Positions 31,922-41,534 of a stretch of 64,000 bases of DNA are shown here, in pieces. Made by a program: the position numbers and the translations under genes. The notes beneath the pieces were generated by a model. That model was given only the letters and a program-made list of their open reading frames with translations. It was not told where the DNA came from and searched no databases. Position 1 is the stretch's first letter. Every line of letters starts with the position of its first letter. The stretch comes from Metabacillus sp. FJAT-52054 (GTDB lineage: Bacteria; Bacillota; Bacilli; Bacillales; Bacillaceae): positions 2,612,723-2,676,722 of the forward strand of contig NZ_CP147407.1 of the NCBI RefSeq assembly GCF_037201815.1, in the 5' to 3' direction.

Positions 31922-32269
31922 TTACTCTTTATCCTTTTCCCCCTTCACGGCGGAAATCAGTTTGCCAAAAAGGTTTTCAATACCAGAGGAAATTCCTTTA
32001 GCTGCCTCCGACAAGGGATTGAAGGCTTCCATGCTTTCGAGCTGCTTTCTTTTCGTTTCCAGGTCATGACTTGTAATGGATTGGCCGAGAACGGAGGCCT
32101 CTATGTCCTGATTTTGTCCGCCATTTTTAACAGTAAAAGCACTTTTCATATCAGGATTATCATATCCCTGAAGATTTTTCATCCCGTTCCCGGCAAGCTG
32201 CATACCCATTAAGACACCAATGAAAAGAAGGGCTGCAGTAAGGATGGATTTCACCATAAATTTTCCCAT
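31922..32269 (-). CDS. yqxA: YqxA, DUF3679 family protein
   Basis: 115-residue protein encoded after spoIIP, as in B. subtilis yqxA. An N-terminal signal-like membrane segment (MVKSILTAALLFIGVLMGMQLAG) is followed by a polar region with the GMKNLQGY motif and a C-terminal amphipathic helix. It is probably exported or membrane-tethered. Function is unknown. It lies 21 bases after spoIIP, so it is likely expressed during sporulation. Confidence 0.85.
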   Translation of the reverse strand: MGKFMVKSILTAALLFIGVLMGMQLAGNGMKNLQGYDNPDMKSAFTVKNGGQNQDIEASVLGQSITSHDLETKRKQLESMEAFNPLSEAAKGISSGIENLFGKLISAVKGEKDKE

Positions 32270-32290
32270 TTTGAATCCCTCGCCGTCTTA

Positions 32291-33487
32291 TTATTTCTTC
32301 TCCGTTTTGACGTCAGCCTGAACTTTTTCTGCCTGCCAGTAAAATTCGCTGAAAACATCAGCAACGGCCTTAGTCGTATTTCTCAACTCTTCCATATTAT
32401 TATCCACTCCCCCAAATTCCATAAGAAGTGAATTACCGGATAAATCCTGATTGAAAAGCCCGTTCGAATTTTTTATCTTCAATGTTACCCCTTTACTGAG
32501 CCCGGGGTATTTTTCAGAAAGTTTAGTATGAAGGCTTTTAGCCAATTCTATGTTTTTTTCACGATTCGTATTTTTCCCTCCGACTACAAATACAAGCTGA
32601 GCATAGGGTTTTCCCTTTATCGATACCGTCGTCTGAGCATGAGGTCGGGAATCACGGTGAATATCAATCAGGTACGCAAGATCTTTTCCGGAAGTCATCG
32701 CTTCCTGTACGACAGGTCTTGCTGCTGTATAGGACTGGCTATATTTCATTTTCCTGTCCTTTAAAATTTTCTGGATATCCTTTTGCTCAAAACGCGTCCC
32801 GACTCCTTGAGCCTCCAGTTCATCGGCAAGCATCTTCCCAACAAGAGTGACGTTCGCACTTTTGTGGAAGGCATCGTCAGGGTCCTTGGATGGATTTTTA
32901 AACAGAGGCAGGTAGGATTCCGTATTGTGTGTGCTGTAGATATAAACCACTTTCTTTTCTCCAGTACTATGGACGGGAGGCTTAACCGTACCCTCTGACT
33001 TTGCCGAAGCCTTGCGGAGCTCCTCAATTGATGCTTCCCGTTCCTGAAGCTGCACTTCTTCGGGAGGTGCGGATTCAAAAGGAATAATCGTACTATAATT
33101 GCCGCCTTCACCCGCAACAATGATTTCACTGTCATATAAAGAAAACCCGGGAAGCTCCCTTCCAAGCAAACTCCGCGGATCATTCAGATTTATACTTGCA
33201 GCGAGCTTCAAAAACATGGATGACCAATCAGCGGGCTTGCTTTCCTCCGGCAGCACTTGTGTAAAGTAATGATTCTCAGTTCCCAGTAAATAAACGAATG
33301 CTTCGCCCGCAATACCGTCTGCGAGGCTGTGAATGGAAGTTGAAGCTGGTCGGTATTGGGGCTTTAATGAAGTAAGGACGCCCGACAAAACAAAAATAAA
33401 TACAAGGCCCAAAAAGGCCGATATAAACAATTTTTTAATGCTTGTCCCGTTAATTGCCATGATAGGGGCTGTGCTTGTCCGTTTCAT
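32291..33487 (-). CDS. spoIIP: Stage II sporulation protein P (SpoIIP)
   Basis: Peptidoglycan amidase/endopeptidase of the SpoIID-SpoIIM-SpoIIP engulfment machine. 398 residues. An N-terminal membrane anchor (about 17-40) and a linker are followed by the catalytic domain: STHNTESY near 190, DIHRDSRPH near 268 and LLMEFGGVDNN near 362, which supply the zinc and catalytic His/Glu residues. It follows gpr by 69 bases, the usual gpr-spoIIP pairing. Confidence 0.95.
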   Translation of the reverse strand: MKRTSTAPIMAINGTSIKKLFISAFLGLVFIFVLSGVLTSLKPQYRPASTSIHSLADGIAGEAFVYLLGTENHYFTQVLPEESKPADWSSMFLKLAASINLNDPRSLLGRELPGFSLYDSEIIVAGEGGNYSTIIPFESAPPEEVQLQEREASIEELRKASAKSEGTVKPPVHSTGEKKVVYIYSTHNTESYLPLFKNPSKDPDDAFHKSANVTLVGKMLADELEAQGVGTRFEQKDIQKILKDRKMKYSQSYTAARPVVQEAMTSGKDLAYLIDIHRDSRPHAQTTVSIKGKPYAQLVFVVGGKNTNREKNIELAKSLHTKLSEKYPGLSKGVTLKIKNSNGLFNQDLSGNSLLMEFGGVDNNMEELRNTTKAVADVFSEFYWQAEKVQADVKTEKK

Positions 33488-33556
33488 GCATATCCGTCCT
33501 CTCGCAGAATGTCTTATACATTCTATGGACCATTTGCGAGAGTTAGAACCAAATTG

Positions 33557-34687
33557 CTAGTGTGTGTAGGTGCCTCTATTATCATGTCCAATTTGGCCAT
33601 GGAGAGCAGAATTTAAGCCGCTCGCAATGACATTGGCCATATCACTGATAAATACGTCCACTTCCTTTGGTGTAACCATCAGATTATGACCAAGAGGATT
33701 TAACACTTCCTGAATGAGTGCCCGCTTTTCTTCCTCAGGGAGCGTTCCGATAATCCCTAAATAAGTTTGGCGATGTTCCTCTCCGGGAAGATCTTCTTCA
33801 TTTAATTTTTTGCGCTCGCCAAAAGACATTCCCGCTGGAACGAGCGACCTGGATGGACGGTCTCCCTGTGTCATCTCTCTGCCAAAATGCTTCAGTATAT
33901 AATCGATGGTATCGCTCGCAATGGTGACTGCGTCCACCACGGTCGGTATACCAATTGCAATCACTGGAATTCCAAGTGTTTCCACGCTTAATTCTTTTCG
34001 TTTGTTTCCTACGCCCGATCCCGGGTGGATCCCTGTATCCGAGATTTGAATCGTCGCGTTTACCCGCTCAATTGATCTTGCCGCAAGCGCATCAATTGCA
34101 ATAATAAAATCAGGCTTAATCCGATTGACAACCCCTAAAATAATGTCGCTCGTTTCAATTCCCGTAAGTCCCATTACTCCAGGAGAGATGACGCTGACTG
34201 GACGGTAGCCCTCTTGGACATTTTCAGGCTGAAGCTCAAATAAATGCCTCGTCACAAGAAGATTTTCTGCTGCAATCGGTCCAAGTGCGTCGGGTGTAAC
34301 ATTCCAGTTCCCTAAACCCGCAATCAGGCATGAGGCCTCTTTCTTAATTCCGAGGTTTTCAATAAATTTGCTGAATTCCCTTGCAAATACTTCGATTACC
34401 TCCTGCTGGAGATCTGTATCCTTTTGTCTGATTCCGTCTGCCTGAATGGTTAAATAATTGCCGGCCTTTTTACCTGTAGCCTCTTCACCTTCTTTATTTA
34501 TTTCTACAGAAGTAAGCTTAATTTCCCCCTCTGTACGCTCCTTAACCACGATCCCCTTCACTTCGCCCTGATTTGAAGGATTAGGCTGAGCCTGGCTTTT
34601 TTCCTGCTGTTCAAGGGCAAGGTCCCTTGCTTCAATTGCAAGATCTGTACGGACCGTATACTTTCCTAAATCAATCGAATCACTCAT
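33557..34687 (-). CDS. gpr: Germination protease GPR
   Basis: Starts degradation of small acid-soluble proteins at germination. I chose ATG 34687 ([26 protein letters not shown] upstream), 376 residues; the open frame to 34729 would include the ribosome-binding site. The zymogen cleavage motif VRTD|LAIEA puts the cut after D15, the expected position for autoprocessing. It is made in the forespore in B. subtilis. I could not identify a clear sigma-F/G promoter. Confidence 0.96.
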   Translation of the reverse strand: MSDSIDLGKYTVRTDLAIEARDLALEQQEKSQAQPNPSNQGEVKGIVVKERTEGEIKLTSVEINKEGEEATGKKAGNYLTIQADGIRQKDTDLQQEVIEVFAREFSKFIENLGIKKEASCLIAGLGNWNVTPDALGPIAAENLLVTRHLFELQPENVQEGYRPVSVISPGVMGLTGIETSDIILGVVNRIKPDFIIAIDALAARSIERVNATIQISDTGIHPGSGVGNKRKELSVETLGIPVIAIGIPTVVDAVTIASDTIDYILKHFGREMTQGDRPSRSLVPAGMSFGERKKLNEEDLPGEEHRQTYLGIIGTLPEEEKRALIQEVLNPLGHNLMVTPKEVDVFISDMANVIASGLNSALHGQIGHDNRGTYTH

Positions 34688-34786
34688 TATTTTCCCTCCT
34701 GATGATTGTCCTGGTTTTATTTTTTCCAATTAGGAGGGCAGCCATTCTGAAAGTAAGCTATCAACGAAAATTCCTTGTCAGAGGTA

Positions 34787-34815
34787 TTGCATAACCGTGC
34801 GGGGTCTGATAAAAT
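34787..34815 (+). promoter_or_regulatory. Sigma-A promoter of rpsT
   Basis: TTGCAT (34787-34792), 17 bases, TAAAAT (34810-34815), about 75 bases before rpsT. Confidence 0.7.
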
Positions 34816-34890
34816 ATCTCTTGTTCTCTATGTTGGAAATAATATCGAGTTAAATAGATCTCGATTGCTTTTTTTTAGGAGGTGAATCGG

Positions 34891-35157
34891 ATGCCAAATA
34901 TTAAATCTGCTATTAAACGTGTAAAAACAAATGATCAGCGCCGCGCTCATAACGCAACACTTAAGTCTTCTATGCGTACTGCAATCAAAAGAGTTGAGTC
35001 ACTAGTTGTTAACAACGATGCTGACAATGCAAAAACTGCTCTTCAAGAAGCTGCTAAAAGAATTGACAAAGCTGCTCAAAGCGGAATCATCCACAAAAAC
35101 ACTGCTTCTCGCTACAAATCCCGTTTGACTAAACAAGTTAACGGATTGTCCGCGTAA
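34891..35157 (+). CDS. rpsT: Small ribosomal subunit protein bS20
   Basis: 88 residues from ATG 34891 ([21 protein letters not shown]), with a perfect AGGAGGTGA upstream; the in-frame ATG at 34882 lies inside the ribosome-binding site. The basic helical protein binds 16S rRNA early in 30S assembly. It stands alone on the plus strand between gpr and holA, as in B. subtilis, and ends at a strong terminator. Confidence 0.97.
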   Translation: MPNIKSAIKRVKTNDQRRAHNATLKSSMRTAIKRVESLVVNNDADNAKTALQEAAKRIDKAAQSGIIHKNTASRYKSRLTKQVNGLSA

Positions 35158-35168
35158 GCAAAGAACAA

Positions 35169-35200
35169 AGAGGGCCGGCATATCGCCGGCCCTCTTTTCT
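35169..35200 (+). terminator. Terminator of rpsT
   Basis: AGAGGGCCGGC and GCCGGCCCTCT form an 11-bp GC-rich stem followed by TTTTCTTT. The 180 bases between it and the end of holA hold nothing recognisable. Confidence 0.93.
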
Positions 35201-35384
35201 TTGTGCTTTTCACAGCCTATGCTGGGATACAGCTGTATTCTACATGGAGGATTCGCGTTCACCCCCGCAGCAAATCGCCTGCACTGCTTACCTGCATGCC
35301 CGCTCCTGCCTCACTTTTCTTCGCTTCAATAAGCATAAGCAACAGGCATTCCCTTAATACCCAGGCTAAAGGAAATTTAATCGA

Positions 35385-36407
35385 TTATTTTCGCGGCTTT
35401 GCAAGCTGTATTAAGAACAGCTCCAAAATTAATACCTTTTCCATCCCGCCTGTTTTCATCCCGTAATCTGCATCGGCAAGACGCTTCATCAACTGCTTTA
35501 GTTCTTCTTCAGAAAACGACGATGCCTGCTGTGCAGCGAGCTTTATTCTAAAAGGATGCACCTTTAACGTACTGGCAATCTGCGGCTGGCCATAACCTCC
35601 TGCACTCAGCTGCTTCACTTGGAGAATCAGACGGAATTGCGAGGAAATAAGGGAAAGAATTTTTATCGGTTCTTCATTTGCCTTCAATAAATCGTGGAGG
35701 ACTTGAAGAGCGAGGTCTGCTTTTCTAGCAGTCACATGATTAATCAATTCAAAAATATTTTGTTCAAGAGTTCTCGCAGTCAGCTCGTCCACAAGTGATT
35801 TGGTAATGACCCCTCCTGGTCCGGTATAAGCAGAAAGCTTGTGAATCTCCTGATCCATCATCATCAGACTTCCGCTCGTTAAGGAAACGAGGTGTTCTGC
35901 TGCATCAGATTCCAGCTCTGTTTCCTCTGCCGCAGCCAGGGTATGCGTCCATTGGATGAGCTCTTGTTCCGATAAAGATTTAGCCTCACCGATCACAGCA
36001 TTCTTCTTTAAGGCCTTTGAAATCTTTTTGCGCTCGTCTAATTTTTCATATGGAGCTTGTACGATTAAAACAGTATAGGGGGCGGGTTCTTTAAGGTATT
36101 GCTCAAATCTCTCTGTATTGTGCTCTATTTTTTCTTTTTTCTTTTCTCCCGTTAGAAATGACGGATTCTTAAGGAGAACCACCCGTTTTTCTCCCATAAA
36201 AGGAAGAGTTTCGGCATCTTCAATAGCCGTTTCGACAGCTGTTTCTTCCATATCATAAATAGAGAAATTAAAATCCTTCTCATCTTCTTGGAGAGCAGCG
36301 GCTATCAATTTTTTCACCGATTGTTCCATAAGATATGTTTCTGTCCCGATCAGTAAATAAACCGGAGACAGTTTTTTAGTATTGATCCGTTTCCAAAACT
36401 GCAGCAC
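35385..36407 (-). CDS. holA: DNA polymerase III delta subunit HolA
   Basis: Clamp-loader delta subunit that opens the beta clamp. I chose GTG 36407 (MLQFWKRINTKKLSPVYLLIG), with AGGAG upstream, giving 340 residues. The frame is open to 36572, but the extra 55 codons lack family character. Conserved blocks: ETLPFMGEKRVVLLKNPSFLTGEKK, APYEKLDERKKISKALKK, LEQNIFELIN and LKVHPFRIKLAAQQA. Confidence 0.93.
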   Translation of the reverse strand: MLQFWKRINTKKLSPVYLLIGTETYLMEQSVKKLIAAALQEDEKDFNFSIYDMEETAVETAIEDAETLPFMGEKRVVLLKNPSFLTGEKKKEKIEHNTERFEQYLKEPAPYTVLIVQAPYEKLDERKKISKALKKNAVIGEAKSLSEQELIQWTHTLAAAEETELESDAAEHLVSLTSGSLMMMDQEIHKLSAYTGPGGVITKSLVDELTARTLEQNIFELINHVTARKADLALQVLHDLLKANEEPIKILSLISSQFRLILQVKQLSAGGYGQPQIASTLKVHPFRIKLAAQQASSFSEEELKQLMKRLADADYGMKTGGMEKVLILELFLIQLAKPRK

Positions 36408-36724
36408 AATGATCCAGCTCCTATGTAAAAAAACTCTACACTCATCGTAAAGAGTTTCTCTCTGTTTGGCAAGATGAAGAACGCCAAATCTTCTATGAAA
36501 CGGAGGAGGGATGAAACCCCTCCATCCATATATGATAAACGTTCTTCTGCAGGTCCCGGGTTCATTCTGCAAAAAAACGATGCCGCATCTACTTCTTCTA
36601 TTTTGTGTTTAAAGCAGCAGAGTATCGCTGTTAAGATCTTCTAATCAGCAGATCTTTTTACATGCGCAGGATGGATTTTTTTTCTAGTTTCCCTTATACT
36701 AATGTGGAAACAGGAGGGGTAAAT
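36408..36724. other. Gap between holA and yqzM with a plus-strand terminator-like hairpin
   Basis: This 317-base divergent gap holds GGAGGG/CCCTCC near 36513 and, at 36633-36659, AAGATCT-N10-AGATCTT followed by TTTT on the plus strand. No plus-strand gene precedes it. TATACT at about 36697 may be the -10 of yqzM, with a poor -35. Confidence 0.4.
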
Positions 36725-36859
36725 GTGAATGAATTTGAGAAAAATGTGCAGAGTAAACGAAATGATGCTGTAGATTCAGGAGTTGGATTTGCTGTTTCCT
36801 TCGGATTTTTTGCAACCCTTTTCATTATTGCAACAGTCATTAAGCTTGTTGCATCCTGA
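36725..36859 (+). CDS. yqzM: YqzM family small membrane protein
   Basis: 44 residues from GTG 36725 (MNEFEKNVQSKRNDAVDSGV), with AGGAGGGG upstream. It is almost the same as B. subtilis YqzM as I recall it. One membrane helix covers residues about 22-40 (FAVSFGFFATLFIIATVIK). Function is unknown. It sits between comEC and holA on the opposite strand, as in B. subtilis. The 41-base gap to the end of comEC is too short for another gene. Confidence 0.92.
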   Translation: MNEFEKNVQSKRNDAVDSGVGFAVSFGFFATLFIIATVIKLVAS

Positions 36860-36899
36860 TTTTAAAAGAGGAATGAATGGTGATGGGAGAGACTGGCAT

Positions 36900-39233
36900 T
36901 CAGTCTCTATTTTTTTTGCTGCCCGGGTTTACTACATCGTATGGAGGATGGTTGATAAAGGTTCCTGTTTTTCCGTTAAAAAGGAATTGGATGGTCCCCC
37001 CAGTATCCGTTCGGAGTGTCTTGATTCCATCTTGTTTTAGCCTTTTCAGAACTTCGAGATGGGGATGTCCATACCGGTTTTTCCTTCCTGCAGATATAAT
37101 CGCAGCGGAAGGCTGAATCCTCTCCAGCATGTCAGCAGAGGTTGAAAACTTACTGCCATGGTGGCCGGCTTTTAAAACATCAATATTCATTTGCTGATCT
37201 GTTTTTAGCATGAAAGCCTCACCTTCCTTCTCCAAATCCCCTGTTAGAAGCCACCGCTTCCCCCCAAGACTAAATCGCAGGACGAGTGAATCTTCATTTT
37301 TGCTATCACTCCACTTAAGCGGCCAAAGGACCTGAAAATCGATTCCTGCTTTTTTAATGACCTGCTGCCCTCTGGCAGTTTTCACTGCTATTCCTTTTTG
37401 AACGGTTTTTTCAATAAGAATTCGGTCGGTTTGATCGCGGACAAACCCTTCCGGTACGATAAGCTCCCCTATGGTGATATTGTTCAGTATGTTTAAGTAT
37501 TCGCCTGTATGGTCCTGGTCTGCATGACTAAGGAAAACTGTATCTATCCTTGAAATTCCTTTAGATGATAAATAGGGAAGCAGTGTATAATCTGAAAGCC
37601 GTTTTTTCTCCCTCTGATGCCTCCACTCCGCATTCTCTTCTTGAAATACGATTTTCCCTCCGGTATCAATTAAAAACGTTCCCTTATTATAAGGCAGTTC
37701 AATGACCACGCAATCCCCTTGTCCAACATCCAAAAATGTTACCGATCCATTCGGATCTATATATGGAAGGATGAAATCTATGATCAGCAGCCCGGCTAAA
37801 AGGGAAATGGCCCCGATCGTTTTTTTTATCCCTTTTTCCATTGACCAAAAACAATAGATGACCCCTGCCGTATAACATAGTATGAGAAAGCTTGAGGGTT
37901 TTCCCATATTGAGAAGAAAGGGATCGGCAGCAGCAATAAATTCGGTTATCCTGTTTGTCCAATCAATCACCAAGTCTGCGATACGGATCCCGCCCTGCCA
38001 AAACGGAATTTTCATGCAAGCCATAAAAAAAGAAATAAGAGACAGTGGCATTAAGATGAATGAATAGTATGGAACATAGAAGAAATTGACGATTAAGCTG
38101 AGGAGGGACATTTCCCAAAAAGAAGATAAGATGAGGGGCATTGTGGAAATCATGGATAAGAAGGTGAGAAACAAATTCTGAACATGAATTCTTCCGCTGA
38201 ACGTATTAAATATTGCAGCAGACAGCAATATACAAAAACTAATAATGAATGTGAGCTGAAATCCAGCTAAAAATAAGTTCAAGGGACTGGAAGCGAGCCA
38301 TAAAAGAAATAGTAATGACAGCAGCTTTAGAGGATGAATCGGCCATTTTAAAAGAAGAAACAGAAAATAGAGCTCTGCTGCCAAGACGGCTCTTACTACT
38401 GATGGCGATCCGCCTGCCAAAATCAAATAGGAAGGAAGCAGAATAAAGAGCAGGAGGGCAGAAGTTTCTCTGCTTAACCCCATTCTCATTAGGAAATACC
38501 TGCCCGCTGCGGCAATTAAAGCAACCTGCATGCCTGAGATAGCCAGCAAATGAGTGAGGCCGATTCTTTGATAAGCCTTTTCTGTTTCCTGGCTGATCCA
38601 TTCCCGCTCTCCAAATATAAGAGCCTGAACGATTCCTGCGGATTCTGGCGAAAAATACCGTAGAATGAGTATCAGCCCCTCAGATCTCCAATTAAGCAAG
38701 GCAGCTTCGGGAGAGGAACCAGTCATGCAGTTACTTATACTGGATGACGATAATATCCAGTGAATCGATTGCGCCTCCAAGTACTCCTTATAATTAAAGC
38801 CGTTTGGAATGGTTGAATTTAGAGGAGGCTCAAGCATCCCCTTCACCTGACAGCTCATCCCCCCCTTTATTGTCTGGAGTTTTTGCTTCATGGCTTCATT
38901 AGGAATTAGCAACCGCAAGGCGACCGTTTCATGGTTATCAAGCCTAATTCTAGCGCTGAAACGATCTCCATCTGTAACAGGATGAACGGTCATCATTCCT
39001 CTTCCTGTAAAGGCTCCCTCACGGAGACTGCTTTGGCTATGATGGCTGTGGTACGAGGATAAACACAGAAAGAATAAAAACATTGCAGCAGCCAGGACAC
39101 TTCCGATCACCCTCTTTTTCGATACATGGAGCAGGCATCCTCCCAATAAGAGGAGGAAACCTGTCCATTCCATATGGTATCGGACTGAGATAACGGCAAT
39201 GACAGAGGCAGCTGCACATAATACGTAATTCAC
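36900..39233 (-). CDS. comEC: Competence channel protein ComEC/Rec2
   Basis: Polytopic membrane protein that forms the DNA uptake channel. 777 residues from GTG 39233 (AGGAGGCG upstream). A DUF4131-type extracellular OB-fold near 50-170 is followed by the competence domain helices (about 210-480) and a C-terminal metallo-beta-lactamase-like domain with DVGQGDCVVIELP and HADQDHTGEY near 555, probably the nuclease that degrades the non-transported strand. It is intact, so DNA uptake potential appears preserved. Confidence 0.95.
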   Translation of the reverse strand: MNYVLCAAASVIAVISVRYHMEWTGFLLLLGGCLLHVSKKRVIGSVLAAAMFLFFLCLSSYHSHHSQSSLREGAFTGRGMMTVHPVTDGDRFSARIRLDNHETVALRLLIPNEAMKQKLQTIKGGMSCQVKGMLEPPLNSTIPNGFNYKEYLEAQSIHWILSSSSISNCMTGSSPEAALLNWRSEGLILILRYFSPESAGIVQALIFGEREWISQETEKAYQRIGLTHLLAISGMQVALIAAAGRYFLMRMGLSRETSALLLFILLPSYLILAGGSPSVVRAVLAAELYFLFLLLKWPIHPLKLLSLLFLLWLASSPLNLFLAGFQLTFIISFCILLSAAIFNTFSGRIHVQNLFLTFLSMISTMPLILSSFWEMSLLSLIVNFFYVPYYSFILMPLSLISFFMACMKIPFWQGGIRIADLVIDWTNRITEFIAAADPFLLNMGKPSSFLILCYTAGVIYCFWSMEKGIKKTIGAISLLAGLLIIDFILPYIDPNGSVTFLDVGQGDCVVIELPYNKGTFLIDTGGKIVFQEENAEWRHQREKKRLSDYTLLPYLSSKGISRIDTVFLSHADQDHTGEYLNILNNITIGELIVPEGFVRDQTDRILIEKTVQKGIAVKTARGQQVIKKAGIDFQVLWPLKWSDSKNEDSLVLRFSLGGKRWLLTGDLEKEGEAFMLKTDQQMNIDVLKAGHHGSKFSTSADMLERIQPSAAIISAGRKNRYGHPHLEVLKRLKQDGIKTLRTDTGGTIQFLFNGKTGTFINHPPYDVVNPGSKKNRD

Positions 39234-39257
39234 ACAGGCGCCTCCTAAAAATATAAC

Positions 39258-39824
39258 TCAGGACCCTGACATAATCCGGTCAGCCCTTCTTTTCAATTCG
39301 TCCATTTCCGACTCATCTTCCACAAGCTCTTTTAACCGGCTGAGCAAATCCGTCAGCAGCTCGTCCTTTTCTGTGCCTTTCATGCTTTCCAGCTGTCTGT
39401 GCTCAACCTGCTTAACTTTTACACCTGCCTGCTGGAAAAGCTCAATGGCATACGGATGATTCTTGTAATCTGCAGAGTAAAAAACCGATTGTATACCAGC
39501 TTGAATTATTGCTTTGCAGCACTGCAGGCAAGGAAAATGGGTCACATAGATTTCTGCATCCTTTGTCGGCACGCCAAATTTTGCACATTGTAATATGGCA
39601 TTCATTTCGGCGTGAATAGTTCTCACACAATGGCCGTCTATACAATAGCATCCTGAATCAATACAATGATCTCCACCAGCAATGGACCCATTGTACCCTC
39701 CTGCTATCATTCTTTTTTCACGTACGATGGTCGCCCCGACCGCGAGCCTGGTGCATGTACTTCTAAGTGCCAGCAAATGGCTTTGCGCCATAAAATATTG
39801 ATCCCATGAAATGCGATTCATCAT
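39258..39824 (-). CDS. comEB: dCMP/cytidine deaminase-like ComEB
   Basis: Deoxycytidylate deaminase family (dCMP to dUMP); in B. subtilis ComEB is dispensable for transformation itself. Zinc motif HAEMN near 71 and PCLQC near 99, plus the additional Cys/His cluster DHCIDSGCYCIDGHC typical of dCMP deaminases. 188 residues from TTG/ATG at 39824; a second ATG one codon later fits MNRISWDQYF. It starts 61 bases after comEA. Confidence 0.94.
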   Translation of the reverse strand: MMNRISWDQYFMAQSHLLALRSTCTRLAVGATIVREKRMIAGGYNGSIAGGDHCIDSGCYCIDGHCVRTIHAEMNAILQCAKFGVPTKDAEIYVTHFPCLQCCKAIIQAGIQSVFYSADYKNHPYAIELFQQAGVKVKQVEHRQLESMKGTEKDELLTDLLSRLKELVEDESEMDELKRRADRIMSGS

Positions 39825-39885
39825 TTATCCCTCCGCTTTTTTACCTTCCTTTATTTTAGCGGTGCAGGAAATCCTCCGTCAAAGG

Positions 39886-40536
39886 TTAATTGACCTGTAT
39901 CAAATCTTTTAGCTTTTCATACGTCTTATCTCCGATTCCTGAAACCTCTTTTAATTCATCTTCCGATTTAAACTTCCCATTTTCATCCCTGTATGCTAAA
40001 ATAGCTTCCGCTTTAGACGGGCCAATCCCCGGAAGTGTCTGCAGATCTTCCAAAGCGGCAGTGTTCAGATTAACCTTTTTTGAATCTGGTGAAGCATTGC
40101 CGTGCGCAGTGCCGATTCCCTGAGACGGCTCTGCTTCAGCTGTTTCTCCCTTTGCCGGTATATAAATGGCTGTACCATCCTCTAAAACCGCAGCTAAATT
40201 AATTAGCTTTCCATCTGCAGATTCCAATAATCCTCCTGCATGCTCAACCGCATCCTTCACCCTGGAGCCTTCCCATAATTCATAAACTCCCGGCCGCTGG
40301 ACAGATCCTTTTACATCCACCATAAAACCTTCCTTTTTAGCGCTCGTTTTCTTTTGAGCTTCTGGCTCATTGAAGACTTCCGCTTCACTGGCAGCCTGAA
40401 TTTCAGCTTCTGCAGGAATCTCCTGAGCTTTTTCAGCCTTATCCGGCAGTTCTCTTGAAAACATAAAAAATACCCCGGCCAGCAGAATGAGAGACCCTGC
40501 AATCAAAAGCACCTTATACTTCTGAATAAAATCCAT
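39886..40536 (-). CDS. comEA: Competence DNA receptor ComEA
   Basis: Membrane-anchored double-strand DNA receptor for transformation. An N-terminal helix (about 9-26) and a flexible Glu/Ala-rich linker are followed by an SLBB domain (DVKGSVQRPGVYEL...) and two helix-hairpin-helix motifs at the C-terminus (LQTLPGIGPSKAEAILAYR and LKEVSGIGDKTYEKLKDLI). The length of 216 is normal. It is first in comEA-comEB-comEC and divergent from comER. Confidence 0.95.
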   Translation of the reverse strand: MDFIQKYKVLLIAGSLILLAGVFFMFSRELPDKAEKAQEIPAEAEIQAASEAEVFNEPEAQKKTSAKKEGFMVDVKGSVQRPGVYELWEGSRVKDAVEHAGGLLESADGKLINLAAVLEDGTAIYIPAKGETAEAEPSQGIGTAHGNASPDSKKVNLNTAALEDLQTLPGIGPSKAEAILAYRDENGKFKSEDELKEVSGIGDKTYEKLKDLIQVN

Positions 40537-40626
40537 TCCATCACCTCTAATGATTATATTTGGTATAAGTAAAATAGGAGCTGCATAATGTGTAGGAGAA
40601 TAGGCAAGTGAAGGAGGGGAAAGCCA

Positions 40627-41454
40627 TTGAACATCGGTTTTATTGGAACGGGAAATATGGGAAGGATTCTTATCGAGGCTTTCGTTGAATCAGCGGCGGT
40701 AAAACCCCGGGAGATCCATATTACGAATCGGACTTTAGAAAAAGCTCATCATATACAATCGCAGTTTCCAGGAATACATGTAAGCGAAAACAGCGAAGAA
40801 ATCGCGAGAACATGCTCTTTGATCTTCCTTTGCGTGAAGCCGCTTGATCTGCATCCTTTAGTGACGCGCCTTTCGCCTCAGCTTACAAAAGATCAATGTT
40901 TAATCTCAATAACGAGTCCGGTTTCAGCAAATCTTCTTGAATCCATTTCTCCCTGTCAGACGGCCAGAGTGATACCAAGTATTACAAACCGTGCACTAAG
41001 CGGAATATCGCTCATTACTTTTGGAAAAACATGCTCAGAGGAGAACCGGGCTAAAATTCTTCAGTTATGCGCGCAAATATCAGAACCTGTACTAATAGAA
41101 GAGGATGTAACCAGAGTTGCATCTGATATCGTGAGCTGCGGGCCTGCATTCTTCAGCTACCTCCTTCAGCGTTTTACTGATGCGGCCGTTCAGGAAACAC
41201 AAATCAGCAGGGAAATGGCGGAACAGCTTGCAGCAGGAATGATAACGGGAATGGGGAAATTGATTGAAACCGGGCATTACACGCTGCCTGGTCTGCAGAA
41301 AAAGGTTTGTGTAAAAGGCGGAGTCACCGGAGAAGGAATCGGCATTCTTGAAAAGGAGCTTGGGAACGTATTTGAGCACTTATTCAGGAAGACACATGAG
41401 AAGTTTGATGAAGATCTTTCGCTTGTCGGGGATCAATTCAGGAGCCATCACTAA
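40627..41454 (+). CDS. comER: ComER, pyrroline-5-carboxylate reductase-like protein
   Basis: Divergent gene of the comE locus. The protein resembles pyrroline-5-carboxylate reductase: NADP-binding GFIGTGNMGR at 4-13 and the C-terminal VCVKGGVTGEGIGILEKE, similar to the ProC signature. The start is TTG 40627 with AGGAGGGG upstream. 275 residues. In B. subtilis comER is not needed for competence, and in B. cereus it has been linked to sporulation and biofilm. Its enzymatic role is unproven. Confidence 0.93.
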   Translation: MNIGFIGTGNMGRILIEAFVESAAVKPREIHITNRTLEKAHHIQSQFPGIHVSENSEEIARTCSLIFLCVKPLDLHPLVTRLSPQLTKDQCLISITSPVSANLLESISPCQTARVIPSITNRALSGISLITFGKTCSEENRAKILQLCAQISEPVLIEEDVTRVASDIVSCGPAFFSYLLQRFTDAAVQETQISREMAEQLAAGMITGMGKLIETGHYTLPGLQKKVCVKGGVTGEGIGILEKELGNVFEHLFRKTHEKFDEDLSLVGDQFRSHH

Positions 41455-41504
41455 TTCAAATTCGTCATCGTTCTGTATAATCCTTCTATAAATTTTTAAA
41501 AAAG

Positions 41505-41534
41505 AAAAAAGGACGCAACTACGCGTCCTTTTTT
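41505..41534. terminator. Bidirectional terminator between comER and yqeM
   Basis: AAAAAAGGACGC and GCGTCCTTTTTT form a stem with T-runs on both strands. It serves the convergent comER (+) and yqeM (-), overlapping the yqeM stop. Confidence 0.9.

Noticed and set aside
36408-36572. Extended HolA start
   Set aside because: The extra 55 residues do not resemble HolA, and GTG 36407 has a good ribosome-binding site.
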